DNA of 64,000 nt from Chitinophaga varians. Its GTDB lineage: Bacteria; Bacteroidota; Bacteroidia; Chitinophagales; Chitinophagaceae. The notes under the pieces were generated by a model, which was not told the DNA's origin, did no database searches, and saw only the letters and a list, made by a program, of their open reading frames with translations. This document shows positions 33,616-42,023 of the stretch, piece by piece; the stretch's first letter is position 1, and every line of letters begins with the position of its first letter. A program made the translations under genes and the position numbers. Location: the NCBI RefSeq assembly GCF_012641275.1, contig NZ_JABAIA010000001.1, positions 558,001-622,000 on the forward strand, given 5' to 3'.

Positions 33616-33644
33616 GATTCTAACATTATTTTAATGTTAGAATC
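33616..33644. promoter_or_regulatory. 13-bp perfect palindrome upstream of the second MscS gene
   Basis: Arms of 13 bases (33616-33628 and 33632-33644) match exactly with a 3-base TTT centre. It lies 35 bp before the preferred ATG (33679) and overlaps the alternative ATG at 33634, so it may be an operator or an mRNA leader hairpin. There is no T-run after it. Confidence 0.55.
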
Positions 33645-33678
33645 CCCCTGCGGCACCGTTTTTGTGCCCTGCGCGCCT

Positions 33679-34782
33679 ATGTGGAATGATATATTAGAAA
33701 AAACGGACCATTTGCCCAACATCATATGGGATTTGATGTTGGTGGGCATTTCAGTAATTGCAGGATGGCTGATCAAGTTTTTGCTGGCGCAGTTCCTGCG
33801 CAGAACAGCTGCAAAAGACGGAGATTTTTCACTGATACACAGTTCGCTGCTACACCTGGGAAAAGCATTTAATTATTTCCTGCCGCTGCTCATCCTTAAC
33901 ATGCTGATGCCACTGATGCGGATACCCGCTAAAGATGAGCCACTCTTAAGCCGCGTAGTGGAAATAGCGCTCACGCTTTCCTTCGCCGCACTGGTGATTG
34001 GCGCCATCAAAGTATCAGAAGATTATGTGTACCACACGTACGACCTGAAGAAGACCAACAACCTGAAAGAGCGGAAAATACGTACCCAACTGCAATTTAT
34101 ACGTAAACTGGCCATCTCAGTGGTATTAATACTCACCGCCTGCGCCATCCTGCTGAGTTTTGACAGTCTGCGCAAACTGGGCGCAGGCCTGCTTACCGGC
34201 GTAGGCGTCAGCGGTATCATCATTGGTTTTGCTGCGCAGAAATCGCTGGGCAACCTGCTTGCCGGTTTTCAGATCGCCTTTACACAGCCCATCCGTATCG
34301 ATGATGTGCTGGTAGTGGAAGGTGAATGGGGACGTGTGGAAGAAATTACCCTTACCTATGTGGTACTGAATATCTGGGACCAGCGGAGACTGATCCTGCC
34401 GATCAATTATTTTATTGAGAAACCTTTCCAGAACTGGACCCGCACCAGTTCCGAAATACTGGGGACAGCCTTCTTTTATCTCGATTATTCAGCACCGGTA
34501 GATAAAATCAGGGCGGAGTTCAACCGGCTGCTGATGGCCTCCCCCCTGTGGGACAGACGCGCCAGCGCATTACAGGTAACGAACACGACTGAACGCACCA
34601 TCGAGGTCAGAACGCTGATGAGCGCCGCCACGTCAGGCAATGCCTTTGACCTGCGCTGTTACATGCGTGAAGAACTGGTGAAATACATCCGCGAAAATTA
34701 TCCGGAATGCCTGCCTAAAACAAGGGCCATCGTGGAAGAATCTGCCCTGGTTAAAATGCATTCTTCTCCTATATCTTCCTGA
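33679..34782 (+). CDS. MscS-family mechanosensitive channel
   Basis: Inner-membrane channel of 367 residues. About four helices (for example MLVGISVIAGWLIKFLLAQF, FNYFLPLLILNMLMPLM, LAISVVLILTACAILLSFD) lead to the pore helix (LGAGLLTGVGVSGIIIGFAA), followed by the beta domain QPIRIDDVLVVEGEWGRVEE and a C-terminal vestibule. It belongs to the bigger, non-MscS-K-type subgroup found in Bacteroidota. ATG at 33679 follows a 13-bp palindrome; an earlier ATG at 33634 would add 15 residues rich in Cys/Pro that are atypical. The 3' end overlaps the convergent MocR gene by 14 bp. Confidence 0.88.
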   Translation: MWNDILEKTDHLPNIIWDLMLVGISVIAGWLIKFLLAQFLRRTAAKDGDFSLIHSSLLHLGKAFNYFLPLLILNMLMPLMRIPAKDEPLLSRVVEIALTLSFAALVIGAIKVSEDYVYHTYDLKKTNNLKERKIRTQLQFIRKLAISVVLILTACAILLSFDSLRKLGAGLLTGVGVSGIIIGFAAQKSLGNLLAGFQIAFTQPIRIDDVLVVEGEWGRVEEITLTYVVLNIWDQRRLILPINYFIEKPFQNWTRTSSEILGTAFFYLDYSAPVDKIRAEFNRLLMASPLWDRRASALQVTNTTERTIEVRTLMSAATSGNAFDLRCYMREELVKYIRENYPECLPKTRAIVEESALVKMHSSPISS

Positions 34783-36247
34783 TAATTTTACGGAGGATGC
34801 CCACCGCCTGTTCCAGCTCCGATGGCGTCATAGACGCGAAACCGAGCCGCGTGTGGTTTATTTTCCTGCCCGGCACATCGAAGGTATGGCCGTCATAGAA
34901 ATAGAGGCCCTGCTGCAAGGCCTTCTCCGCCAGCGTTTTCAGATGAATGCGGGTATCAAAACCGGTCCATACGGCCATGCCGCCCACCGGTACCTGAAAG
35001 TCCACATCGTTGCCCAGCTCGGAGCGCAGCAGCTCGCAGAACACGTCCCTGCGCTCCCTGTACAGGCGCAACGATTTGCGCAGATGCCGGTGTATCACAC
35101 CGCTGTGCAGCAATTCCGCGAAAGCATTCTCCAGCATCAGGTCCCCCTGACGGTCTACAATACGCCGCAGCTTGGCCAGGTAGTTGATCACATTTTCAGA
35201 ACCCACGAGATAGCCTACACGAAAAGCCGGGGATATGGCTTTGGTAAAGGACCCGCCATACAACACCATACCGGCTTTGTCTGCGCTGGCCAATGGCGCC
35301 AGCGGCTTGCTCAGGTAATGGAAATCATAATCGTAATCATCTTCAAAAATGATGAAACCGTATTTTTCAGATAGGCGTAACAGTTGTAAACGCCTGTCGG
35401 TCCGCAGCACAACGGTAGTTGGATAATGGTGATGCGGCGTCACATACACCATACGCACTTTTTTCTGCTGGCATAACCGTTCCAGCGCATCGGTGTCCAT
35501 ACCGTACTCATCTACCGGCACGGTATGCAGATGTGCGCCGGCCTGCATAAAATTAGCCGCTGCGCCGGCCCACGACATGCTGGCGCTGACTACATTATCC
35601 CCTTTGCTTACCAGCCCTGTGGCTACCAGGAAGAAACCCATAATAGTCCCTCTGACGATCAGGATATTTTCCGCCGTGGTGTTAAGGCCCCGGGTTTCAT
35701 TGAGATAGGTGGAGAGTTCCTGCCGCAGGCGGGAAGCGCCGGTGGTGTCCCCGTAGCCCAGTCGCACGTAAGGATTGCCATGCAGCAGCTGACCGCGGTA
35801 ATTACGCGTCAGCTCTTCCAGCGGCGCCAGGCGCGCATCAGGAAAACCATCATCCAGGTGCAGATGGCTGGTGGCCTTCATCACCGGACGGTTGAGGTGT
35901 TCCGGGACGATAAAGGAGAAACCGGCCGTGCGTTGCGGGTTGAAAGGGGCTTCCCTGCTATCTGTCAGCGTTTGTAATTCTGTTTTCGGGAGATGACGGG
36001 CCACGAAAGTGCCGCTGCCGGTATGGCTTTCCAGCCAGCCCTGGGCCAACAGCTCATCGTAGGCGCGTACCACCGTCTTGCGGTGCAGTTGCAGCTTCTC
36101 TGCCATTTCCCGGCTGCTGGGCAGCCGCTGGCCGGCATGCAGGGGGCCGGTCCGGATCAATCCCATCAACTGATTGGCCAGCTGTAAATACACTGGCTGC
36201 TTGTCTTCCCGGTCTAATTGTAACAAGGAAAAAAGTGGACTACTCAT
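34769..36247 (-). CDS. MocR/PdxR-type regulator: GntR HTH fused to class I aminotransferase fold
   Basis: A 492-residue PLP-dependent transcription factor. The N-terminal winged helix (about 15-80, QPVYLQLANQLMGLI, LPSSREMAEKLQLHRKTVVR) is joined to an aminotransferase-fold domain (about 110-490) with YVTPHHHYPTTVVL, IIFEDDYDYDFHY and the PLP-lysine segment YGGSFTKAISPAFRVGYLVG. Such regulators often control pyridoxal-phosphate supply or a linked enzyme. It is divergent from a pyridoxamine 5'-phosphate oxidase-like gene, 65 bp away, which is the probable target. ATG at 36247 is preferred; the frame extends to a GTG at 36271. It overlaps the convergent MscS gene by 14 bp. Confidence 0.94.
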   Translation of the reverse strand: MSSPLFSLLQLDREDKQPVYLQLANQLMGLIRTGPLHAGQRLPSSREMAEKLQLHRKTVVRAYDELLAQGWLESHTGSGTFVARHLPKTELQTLTDSREAPFNPQRTAGFSFIVPEHLNRPVMKATSHLHLDDGFPDARLAPLEELTRNYRGQLLHGNPYVRLGYGDTTGASRLRQELSTYLNETRGLNTTAENILIVRGTIMGFFLVATGLVSKGDNVVSASMSWAGAAANFMQAGAHLHTVPVDEYGMDTDALERLCQQKKVRMVYVTPHHHYPTTVVLRTDRRLQLLRLSEKYGFIIFEDDYDYDFHYLSKPLAPLASADKAGMVLYGGSFTKAISPAFRVGYLVGSENVINYLAKLRRIVDRQGDLMLENAFAELLHSGVIHRHLRKSLRLYRERRDVFCELLRSELGNDVDFQVPVGGMAVWTGFDTRIHLKTLAEKALQQGLYFYDGHTFDVPGRKINHTRLGFASMTPSELEQAVGILRKIIRKI

Positions 36248-36285
36248 TTTATCTGAATCGGATGATAACACCGAGCCAATAAAGG

Positions 36286-36309
36286 TACAACTTTGTAAAA
36301 AATTACAAC
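36286..36309. promoter_or_regulatory. Operator-like repeats between the MocR gene and its neighbour
   Basis: TACAAC occurs twice, at 36286-36291 and 36304-36309, 18 bp apart, and an inverted repeat TTGTAA/TTACAA (36293-36298, 36303-36308) overlaps the second. Direct repeats of this spacing are typical binding sites of MocR/GntR regulators. It is 4 bp before the ATG of the oxidase-like gene. Confidence 0.5.
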
Positions 36310-36312
36310 GAC

Positions 36313-36939
36313 ATGCAACCTATCCCCCCACATCTTACGCCCAGCCGTTATCCGAAAAGGGCCGCCTACGACCGGGATACCATCAACGCCATTCTGGACG
36401 AGGCGCTCGTTTGCACTATCAGCTTTACGCTTGACAATAAACCATTTGCCATTCCTACCGGATTTGTACGCCATGAAGACAAAATATATATCCATGGTTC
36501 CGTGGGCAGCCATTTCATCCGCGAAATAGAAAAAGGCCTGCCGATATGTATTTCCGTCACCTTGATAGATGCCATTGTGGTAGCCAAATCAGCTTTCAAC
36601 CATTCTGTTAACTACCGCTCCGTCATCCTGTTCGGTACCCCCGAAAAAATTGAGGACGTGCCACAGAAAATAGAAGCCTTCCGCTGGCTCACCGAAAAAT
36701 TCGTTCCTAACAGCTGGGACTATCTGCGTCCCATCCGCGAGAATGAAGTCCGTAAAACCACCGTACTGGCCTTCTCCCTCGATGAAGCGTCCGCCAAAGT
36801 GCGTACCGGCATGACCGGCGATGATGAAGACAAAGACCTCCCCGTCTGGTCCGGTATCATCCCGCTGGAAACAAGACGGCTGGCGCCGGTGACAGAAGAC
36901 CTCAGCGAAGGAATACCCCTGCCTCCACATTTGTTGTAA
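36313..36939 (+). CDS. Pyridoxamine 5'-phosphate oxidase-like flavin-binding protein
   Basis: A 208-residue split-barrel protein of the PNPOx-like/flavin-reductase-like group. Characteristic are the AIPTGFVRHEDKIYIHGSVG strand pair (about 55-75), SAFNHSVNYRSVILFG and PQKIEAFRWLTEKFVP. Such proteins bind FMN or F420-like cofactors and are often found next to MocR regulators. The divergent MocR gene shares a 65-bp intergenic region containing TACAAC repeats. It may act in vitamin B6 metabolism or detoxification; the exact reaction is not known. Confidence 0.88.
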   Translation: MQPIPPHLTPSRYPKRAAYDRDTINAILDEALVCTISFTLDNKPFAIPTGFVRHEDKIYIHGSVGSHFIREIEKGLPICISVTLIDAIVVAKSAFNHSVNYRSVILFGTPEKIEDVPQKIEAFRWLTEKFVPNSWDYLRPIRENEVRKTTVLAFSLDEASAKVRTGMTGDDEDKDLPVWSGIIPLETRRLAPVTEDLSEGIPLPPHLL

Positions 36940-36961
36940 TAGCACCACGACGCCTGGTCCT

Positions 36962-37055
36962 CCTGGTAACGAAGATCAAAGCAAAAAAAGAAGACAAGCC
37001 AGGACGATACTTCAGACGAACAACGATCAACACAGCACTGATCTTCGCCACCAGG
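36962..37055. repeat. Long imperfect inverted repeat after the PNPOx-like gene
   Basis: Arms of 17 bases (36962-36978 and 37039-37055) pair except for a 2-nt AA/CC mismatch, with a 60-nt A-rich centre. It lies in the 222-bp gap before the GntP gene. It might be a structured mRNA tail, a small RNA or a regulatory leader. A second hairpin (37072-37091, 7 bp) follows. Confidence 0.4.
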
Positions 37056-37071
37056 CAGACCAGCGTCACAG

Positions 37072-37091
37072 CCCCGGGCATCCACCCGGGG
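37072..37091 (+). terminator. Weak terminator hairpin before the GntP gene
   Basis: A 7-bp G+C stem (37072-37078 with 37085-37091) and a 6-nt loop, followed by TTAATTATA and not a true T-run. Probably ends the PNPOx-like transcript. Confidence 0.4.
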
Positions 37092-37098
37092 TTAATTA

Positions 37099-37106
37099 TA
37101 TATTTG
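37099..37106 (+). promoter_or_regulatory. Promoter -7 box of the GntP gene
   Basis: TATATTTG, exact TAnnTTTG match, 55 bp before the ATG at 37162. No clear -33 TTG. Confidence 0.5.
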
Positions 37107-37161
37107 CGGGATGGCGATATAATAGATATCTTGTAGAATATCAGAACTATCACTGCCGCCC

Positions 37162-38496
37162 ATGAACAATATCTCGCTGTTGCAGAGTATCAGCGGGCTG
37201 CTGGCTGGTATCGCACTGATTGTGATATTGACCGCACGCTACCGCATACACGCTTTTTTCGCTTTACTGCTGGCCGGTTTACTCGCCGGCCTCATCTTCC
37301 AGCTACCGTTAACGGATATACTCACCACCATTAAAACCGGTTTCGGACAAATCATTGGTTCACTCGGACTGCTCATTATCCTGGGCACTACACTGGGACT
37401 CATCCTCGAACATACCGGCAGCACGACGGTGCTGGCCGCTTACGTGCTGCGGCAAACCGGCACCGGGCGTTCACCGCTGGCGCTGAATATCATCGGCTAT
37501 ATAGTAGGCATGCCTATCTTCTGCGACTCCGGGTTTATTGTGCTTAGTGGCCTCAACAAGGCGCTGGCATGGCGTTCCGGCGTATCAATGGTGATCATGG
37601 CCTCCTCGCTGGCCACCGGTCTGTATGCCGTACATTGTATGATGCCGCCTCATCCCGGCATTACGGCCGCTACCGGCGTTATCCAGGCCGATGTGGGCAG
37701 GGTGATGTTATTCGGCTTGCTGATCGCTTTACCCGCTTCCTTCTGCGGATATGCGTGGTCGTTATACGCAGGCCGGTGCCTGCCCGTTATAACACCCGGC
37801 ACTATGGAAACCGACGCCACGCCGGAGGCGCTGCCTTCCGTCTGGATGGCCGTACTGCCTATTGCCGTGCCCATCCTGCTGATTGCCCTGCGTTCTGTTT
37901 TTACGCTGGAACAAAATTCTTCTTCCCCGCTGTTACAGATATTAAATCTTACCGGCACGCCAGAGATCGCCATTACCATTGGTATCGTACTGGCACTGCC
38001 GGGATTGCGCAAAGGCCAGGGTGAAGGTTTCGGCAAAATACTACAGGAAGGCGCAGAGAAAGCTGCCGGCATCCTCGTGATCATCGGCGGCGGTGGCGCT
38101 TTCGGCGCTATCCTCGCCAAAGCAGGCATTGGCGCACATATCGCCGACAACCCGGCCATAACGGGCACGGGCATACTATTACCCTTCCTCGTCACTGCTA
38201 TCCTTAAAACGGCGCAGGGCTCTTCCACGGTGGCCATCATCACGGCGGCCTCCATTATTCACCCGCTGTTGCCTGCGCTTGGCTTACACACGCCCAATGG
38301 TTCACTGTTATGTGTATTGGCCATGGGAGCCGGTTCCATGATGGTATCGCATACCAACGACGCCTACTTCTGGGCCATCTCCCGCTTCTCCGGCCTGGAG
38401 GTAAAAGACATGCTCCGCGTATATACCATCGCTACGCTGATCATGGGCATAGTGGCCATGTGCTGCGTTTTCCTGCTCTCCCTTCTGCTGTTATAA
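37162..38496 (+). CDS. GntP-family gluconate/sugar-acid:proton symporter
   Basis: A 444-residue inner-membrane permease with about 12 predicted helices. Family motifs are GMPIFCDSGFIVLSG (GntP substrate loop), HPGITAATGV and the C-terminal HTNDAYFWAISRFSG. It should import gluconate or a related aldonate/sugar acid with protons. No gluconate kinase or dehydratase lies nearby, so the substrate is uncertain. It is on the same strand as the phospholipase C gene, 103 bp upstream, with its own likely promoter. Confidence 0.93.
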   Translation: MNNISLLQSISGLLAGIALIVILTARYRIHAFFALLLAGLLAGLIFQLPLTDILTTIKTGFGQIIGSLGLLIILGTTLGLILEHTGSTTVLAAYVLRQTGTGRSPLALNIIGYIVGMPIFCDSGFIVLSGLNKALAWRSGVSMVIMASSLATGLYAVHCMMPPHPGITAATGVIQADVGRVMLFGLLIALPASFCGYAWSLYAGRCLPVITPGTMETDATPEALPSVWMAVLPIAVPILLIALRSVFTLEQNSSSPLLQILNLTGTPEIAITIGIVLALPGLRKGQGEGFGKILQEGAEKAAGILVIIGGGGAFGAILAKAGIGAHIADNPAITGTGILLPFLVTAILKTAQGSSTVAIITAASIIHPLLPALGLHTPNGSLLCVLAMGAGSMMVSHTNDAYFWAISRFSGLEVKDMLRVYTIATLIMGIVAMCCVFLLSLLLL

Positions 38497-38599
38497 TATC
38501 ATAAAAGATGGATGAGTGGTTACCATTTAATTAAAATGATGATTATTTTTCGCCCCTGACACAAACTAAACTAAGCCACACTTTTAAACGATTCCACTC

Positions 38600-41131
38600 A
38601 TGGACACTCGCAGGGAATTCCTGAAAAAATCCTTATTGCTTTCCGGCGCCGCCGGCTTTTCCACTATCATGCCGGCATCTATTCAACGTGCGCTCGCGAT
38701 AGACCCAACACCTGGCAGCACCTGGCTCGACGCAGAACACATTGTTATACTCATGCAGGAAAACCGCTCCTTTGACCACTGCTTCGGCACACTGCAGGGC
38801 GTCAGAGGCTTCCGCGACCCTCGTGCCATACCGCTGCCCGACCTGAAACCCGTATGGTTCCAGACAGACGATAAAGGAGATACCTACGCGCCATTCCGCC
38901 TCGATATCAAAGACACTAAAATCACCTGGATGGGCTCACTGCCCCATTCCCGCGCCAGTCAGGTCGATGCGTACAACGCAGGCAAACATGATCAATGGCT
39001 GCTGGCAAAAAAACCGGGCAACAAACAATATGCACACATGCCGCTCACCATGGGTTATTTCACACGCGAAGACCTCCCCTTCAACTACGCCATGGCAGAC
39101 GCTTTCACCATATGCGACCAACACTTCTGTTCCGGCATGACCAGCACCACGCCTAACCGCTCCTTCTTCTGGACAGGTAAAATCAACAGTGAAGAAAACG
39201 GTCGCACCAAACAAAACATCCGCAACGACGACTTCAGCTACGGCAAACACACCTGGAAAACATTCCCGGAACTGCTGTCTGAAAATGATATTCCCTGGAA
39301 ATTTTATCAAAACGACCTTAGCTGCGGCGGTGGCTTCAAAGGCGAAGAACGCGCATGGCTGGCCAACTTCGGCTGTAACCTCCTCGAATTCTTCGAAGCA
39401 TATCATGTGAAGTTTTCCTCCCGCTATATCCAAACGCTGCTCAAACAGGTAGAAACGCTTCCGGAAGAGATCAACAAACTACAGGAAGCCTCACCTTCCT
39501 CCGATGAGGCCGCGCAGAAAATACGCACCGACATCGCGAAAAAACAGGAAGTACTGGACAACGCCACCAAAGAACTGGCCCAATGGAACAAAGAAAGTTT
39601 TGAAAAACTGTCGGCGCAACAAAAACAGCTGTACTATAACGCCTTTGTGATCAACAGTGGCGATCCCAATTTCCGCAGCGTGACCACGTTCCAATATTCT
39701 GACGATGGACGGGACCGTAAAGTCACGGTGCCGGCAGGCGATATCCTGCACCAGTTCCGTCAGGACGTACGTGATGGCAAGCTTCCTGCCGTATCCTGGC
39801 TCAGCGGCCCGCAGAATTTCTCCGATCACCCCAGCGCTCCCTGGTACGGCGCCTGGTACGTGTCAGAGATCATGGACATCCTCACCGGCAATCCCGAAGT
39901 ATGGAAGAAGACCATCTTCATCGTTACCTACGATGAAAACGACGGTTACTATGACCACGTGCCGCCGTTCTCCATCCCGGATGAAAATAAACCCGGCACC
40001 GGCAAAGTGTCCGCCGGTATTGACACGGAAGTGGAACATGTAAGACTCGAAAATGAACTGGCGCAGGGCATCCATCAGAAACAGGCCCGCGAAGCGCCTG
40101 TGGGACTGGGATTCCGCGTTCCATTGATCATCGCATCGCCCTGGAGCCGCGGCGGCAAAGTATGCTCACAGGTGTTCGATCATACGTCCACGTTGCAGTT
40201 CCTCGAAACGTTCGTGAACCGCAAATACAAAAAACAGGTACACCTGGATAATATCAGTCAGTGGAGACGCACTATCTGCGGCGATCTTACCGCTGCCTTC
40301 AGCACCTTTGCACCTAAAAAAGAAAAACTGCCTTTCCTGCAAAAGGAAAAGTTTGTGCAGGAAATATATAACGCACAGTTCAAAAACATCCCCGCCGGTT
40401 TTCAAAAACTGACAACAGAAGCCGTCGCACAAGTGACCGGCAAACCCACGCCGGCCCATCTGCTGGCGCCGCAGGAAAAAGGCGTGCGCCCCTCTCCTGC
40501 CCTGCCTTATGAGCTGTACGCCGAGATTGAGTGCCAACCCGGTTCCCGCCAGGTGAAAGCATCTTTAGCGGCCGGCAACAAAATCTTTGGCGCGGCAGCC
40601 GCAGGCTCACCGTTTACTGTAATAGCACCGGTAACGTACAAAGACGATAAAGGCAACACCGACAAATGCCGCAACTGGTCCTTCGCCGTCAAAGCCGGTG
40701 ACCAGCTGCATTATGAATGGCCGCTGAGCGCATTCGAAAACAACCGCTACCACCTGCTGCTGCATGGGCCAAATGGTTTCTTCCGCGAAGCAATTGGCAA
40801 TACCGAAGATCCTGCCATCACCACTACGTGTACGTATGAACGGAATAAATCCACCCAAAAGCCCACAGGCAATGTATTGCTCTCCCTGGCTAATAATGGC
40901 GGCAAACCACTGAGCATTACCATCCGGGACAACGCCTATGGTAACAAAACCATTACCCGTACGGTGACGAGAGACCAGTCCGCGCAAATCCTGCTGCCGT
41001 TGCAATCCAGCCACGGATGGTACGATTTCACGGTACTGGCCGATGGTCATGGTCAATACGCCCGGAGATACGCCGGCCGCGTGGAAACGGGCCAGGAAAG
41101 CATTACGGACCCGTATATGGGAAAAGTTTAG
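38600..41131 (+). CDS. Phosphocholine-preferring phospholipase C, Tat-exported
   Basis: An 843-residue alkaline-phosphatase-superfamily enzyme (PLC-C/AcpA group) that cleaves phospholipids to diacylglycerol and phosphocholine. A Tat signal (TRREFLKK, residues 3-10, then a hydrophobic segment) leads to IVILMQENRSFDHCFG (metal-site E54-N-R), the catalytic TSTTPNRSFFW loop, FIVTYDENDGYYDHVPP and SPWSRGGKV. The C-terminus contains two DUF756-type domains (about 620-840). A Lys/Gln/Glu-rich coiled segment lies at about 280-345, in the middle of the catalytic domain. It may scavenge phosphate or choline, or act in predation or virulence. Followed by a lipoprotein gene 53 bp downstream. Confidence 0.94.
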   Translation: MDTRREFLKKSLLLSGAAGFSTIMPASIQRALAIDPTPGSTWLDAEHIVILMQENRSFDHCFGTLQGVRGFRDPRAIPLPDLKPVWFQTDDKGDTYAPFRLDIKDTKITWMGSLPHSRASQVDAYNAGKHDQWLLAKKPGNKQYAHMPLTMGYFTREDLPFNYAMADAFTICDQHFCSGMTSTTPNRSFFWTGKINSEENGRTKQNIRNDDFSYGKHTWKTFPELLSENDIPWKFYQNDLSCGGGFKGEERAWLANFGCNLLEFFEAYHVKFSSRYIQTLLKQVETLPEEINKLQEASPSSDEAAQKIRTDIAKKQEVLDNATKELAQWNKESFEKLSAQQKQLYYNAFVINSGDPNFRSVTTFQYSDDGRDRKVTVPAGDILHQFRQDVRDGKLPAVSWLSGPQNFSDHPSAPWYGAWYVSEIMDILTGNPEVWKKTIFIVTYDENDGYYDHVPPFSIPDENKPGTGKVSAGIDTEVEHVRLENELAQGIHQKQAREAPVGLGFRVPLIIASPWSRGGKVCSQVFDHTSTLQFLETFVNRKYKKQVHLDNISQWRRTICGDLTAAFSTFAPKKEKLPFLQKEKFVQEIYNAQFKNIPAGFQKLTTEAVAQVTGKPTPAHLLAPQEKGVRPSPALPYELYAEIECQPGSRQVKASLAAGNKIFGAAAAGSPFTVIAPVTYKDDKGNTDKCRNWSFAVKAGDQLHYEWPLSAFENNRYHLLLHGPNGFFREAIGNTEDPAITTTCTYERNKSTQKPTGNVLLSLANNGGKPLSITIRDNAYGNKTITRTVTRDQSAQILLPLQSSHGWYDFTVLADGHGQYARRYAGRVETGQESITDPYMGKV

Positions 41132-41184
41132 GATAATTTATGGAATCCGGGCTGCTGACAGCATCCTGCATTAAAAAAACACCC

Positions 41185-41979
41185 ATGAAGTTTTGTTTTT
41201 TTATGCTCTCCGTCCTGTTCAGCCTCTCTGCCTGCGGCCGGCAGCCCGGTTCCGCTTTACCTCCCCTGGCCCGTTACGACTCAATCGGCACCGGCATCCT
41301 GCAAATCAGTTTTACTGAAAAAATTCCTTTGTACGCCAATGCCGGCGACAAAACACCCTTCGACACACTGGCCGTCAGGCAAAAGAAAGACGGCAGCTAT
41401 GCTTTCCTGACCAAAGTGCTCAAAACCCGCTTCGCCCCTTACCGTTTTTTTGAAGGAGACACTTACGAAACAGGCCGCCGGCATATCAACATGGGACTGG
41501 TGCACTTCTCTCCGGAGTTACAGTTCCGCGTGGTGGAGGCAGCGAAAACATATTTCCGGGTGGTGATCAATGAAAAGGAAAAGCTCACCTGTTTTATCCG
41601 CATTCAGCCCGGATATGCCGTGTATGAAACCATGGTACAAAAAGACCTGCATAACAGCATGCCTGCTAACGGTAAAAAAGGCACCTATAATCCCAACTGG
41701 TACCTGTATGAAACCTGGGGAAATTTGCTGCAACGGTCAGCTATCGTTCATGTGAAACCGGACATGCCGCTGTTTGAATCGCCGGGGGGCAAACGGATTC
41801 CTTTCCCCAAACGGGACGACAGCTGCGATGATTGTTTTAAAGTGGGAGAAGTGCGGGGAGACTGGGCACAGCTAACAGACCGGGAAGATTATGGCCACAA
41901 AAAAAAGCCCTATGGCTGGGTGAAATTCCATAACGGCCAAACGCTGACCGTCGCCTATGCGGAATTCCTCTACGAGTAA
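41185..41979 (+). CDS. Hypothetical lipoprotein with SH3-like C-terminus
   Basis: A 264-residue lipoprotein; signal ends in the lipobox LSAC (Cys at about 16). The C-terminal half has DMPLFESPGGKRIPFPK, RGDWAQLTD and YGWVKFHNG, which fits an SH3-like bacterial domain. ATG at 41185 is preferred; the frame extends to 41140. It starts 53 bp after the phospholipase stop, so it may be co-transcribed and might help anchor or chaperone it. Function unknown. It is convergent with the Gfo/Idh gene 44 bp away. Confidence 0.72.
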   Translation: MKFCFFMLSVLFSLSACGRQPGSALPPLARYDSIGTGILQISFTEKIPLYANAGDKTPFDTLAVRQKKDGSYAFLTKVLKTRFAPYRFFEGDTYETGRRHINMGLVHFSPELQFRVVEAAKTYFRVVINEKEKLTCFIRIQPGYAVYETMVQKDLHNSMPANGKKGTYNPNWYLYETWGNLLQRSAIVHVKPDMPLFESPGGKRIPFPKRDDSCDDCFKVGEVRGDWAQLTDREDYGHKKKPYGWVKFHNGQTLTVAYAEFLYE

Positions 41980-42023
41980 ATAAAGTCCCGAAGCAGACAC
42001 GAAGCCCGCCCCGGGACAGGGCG

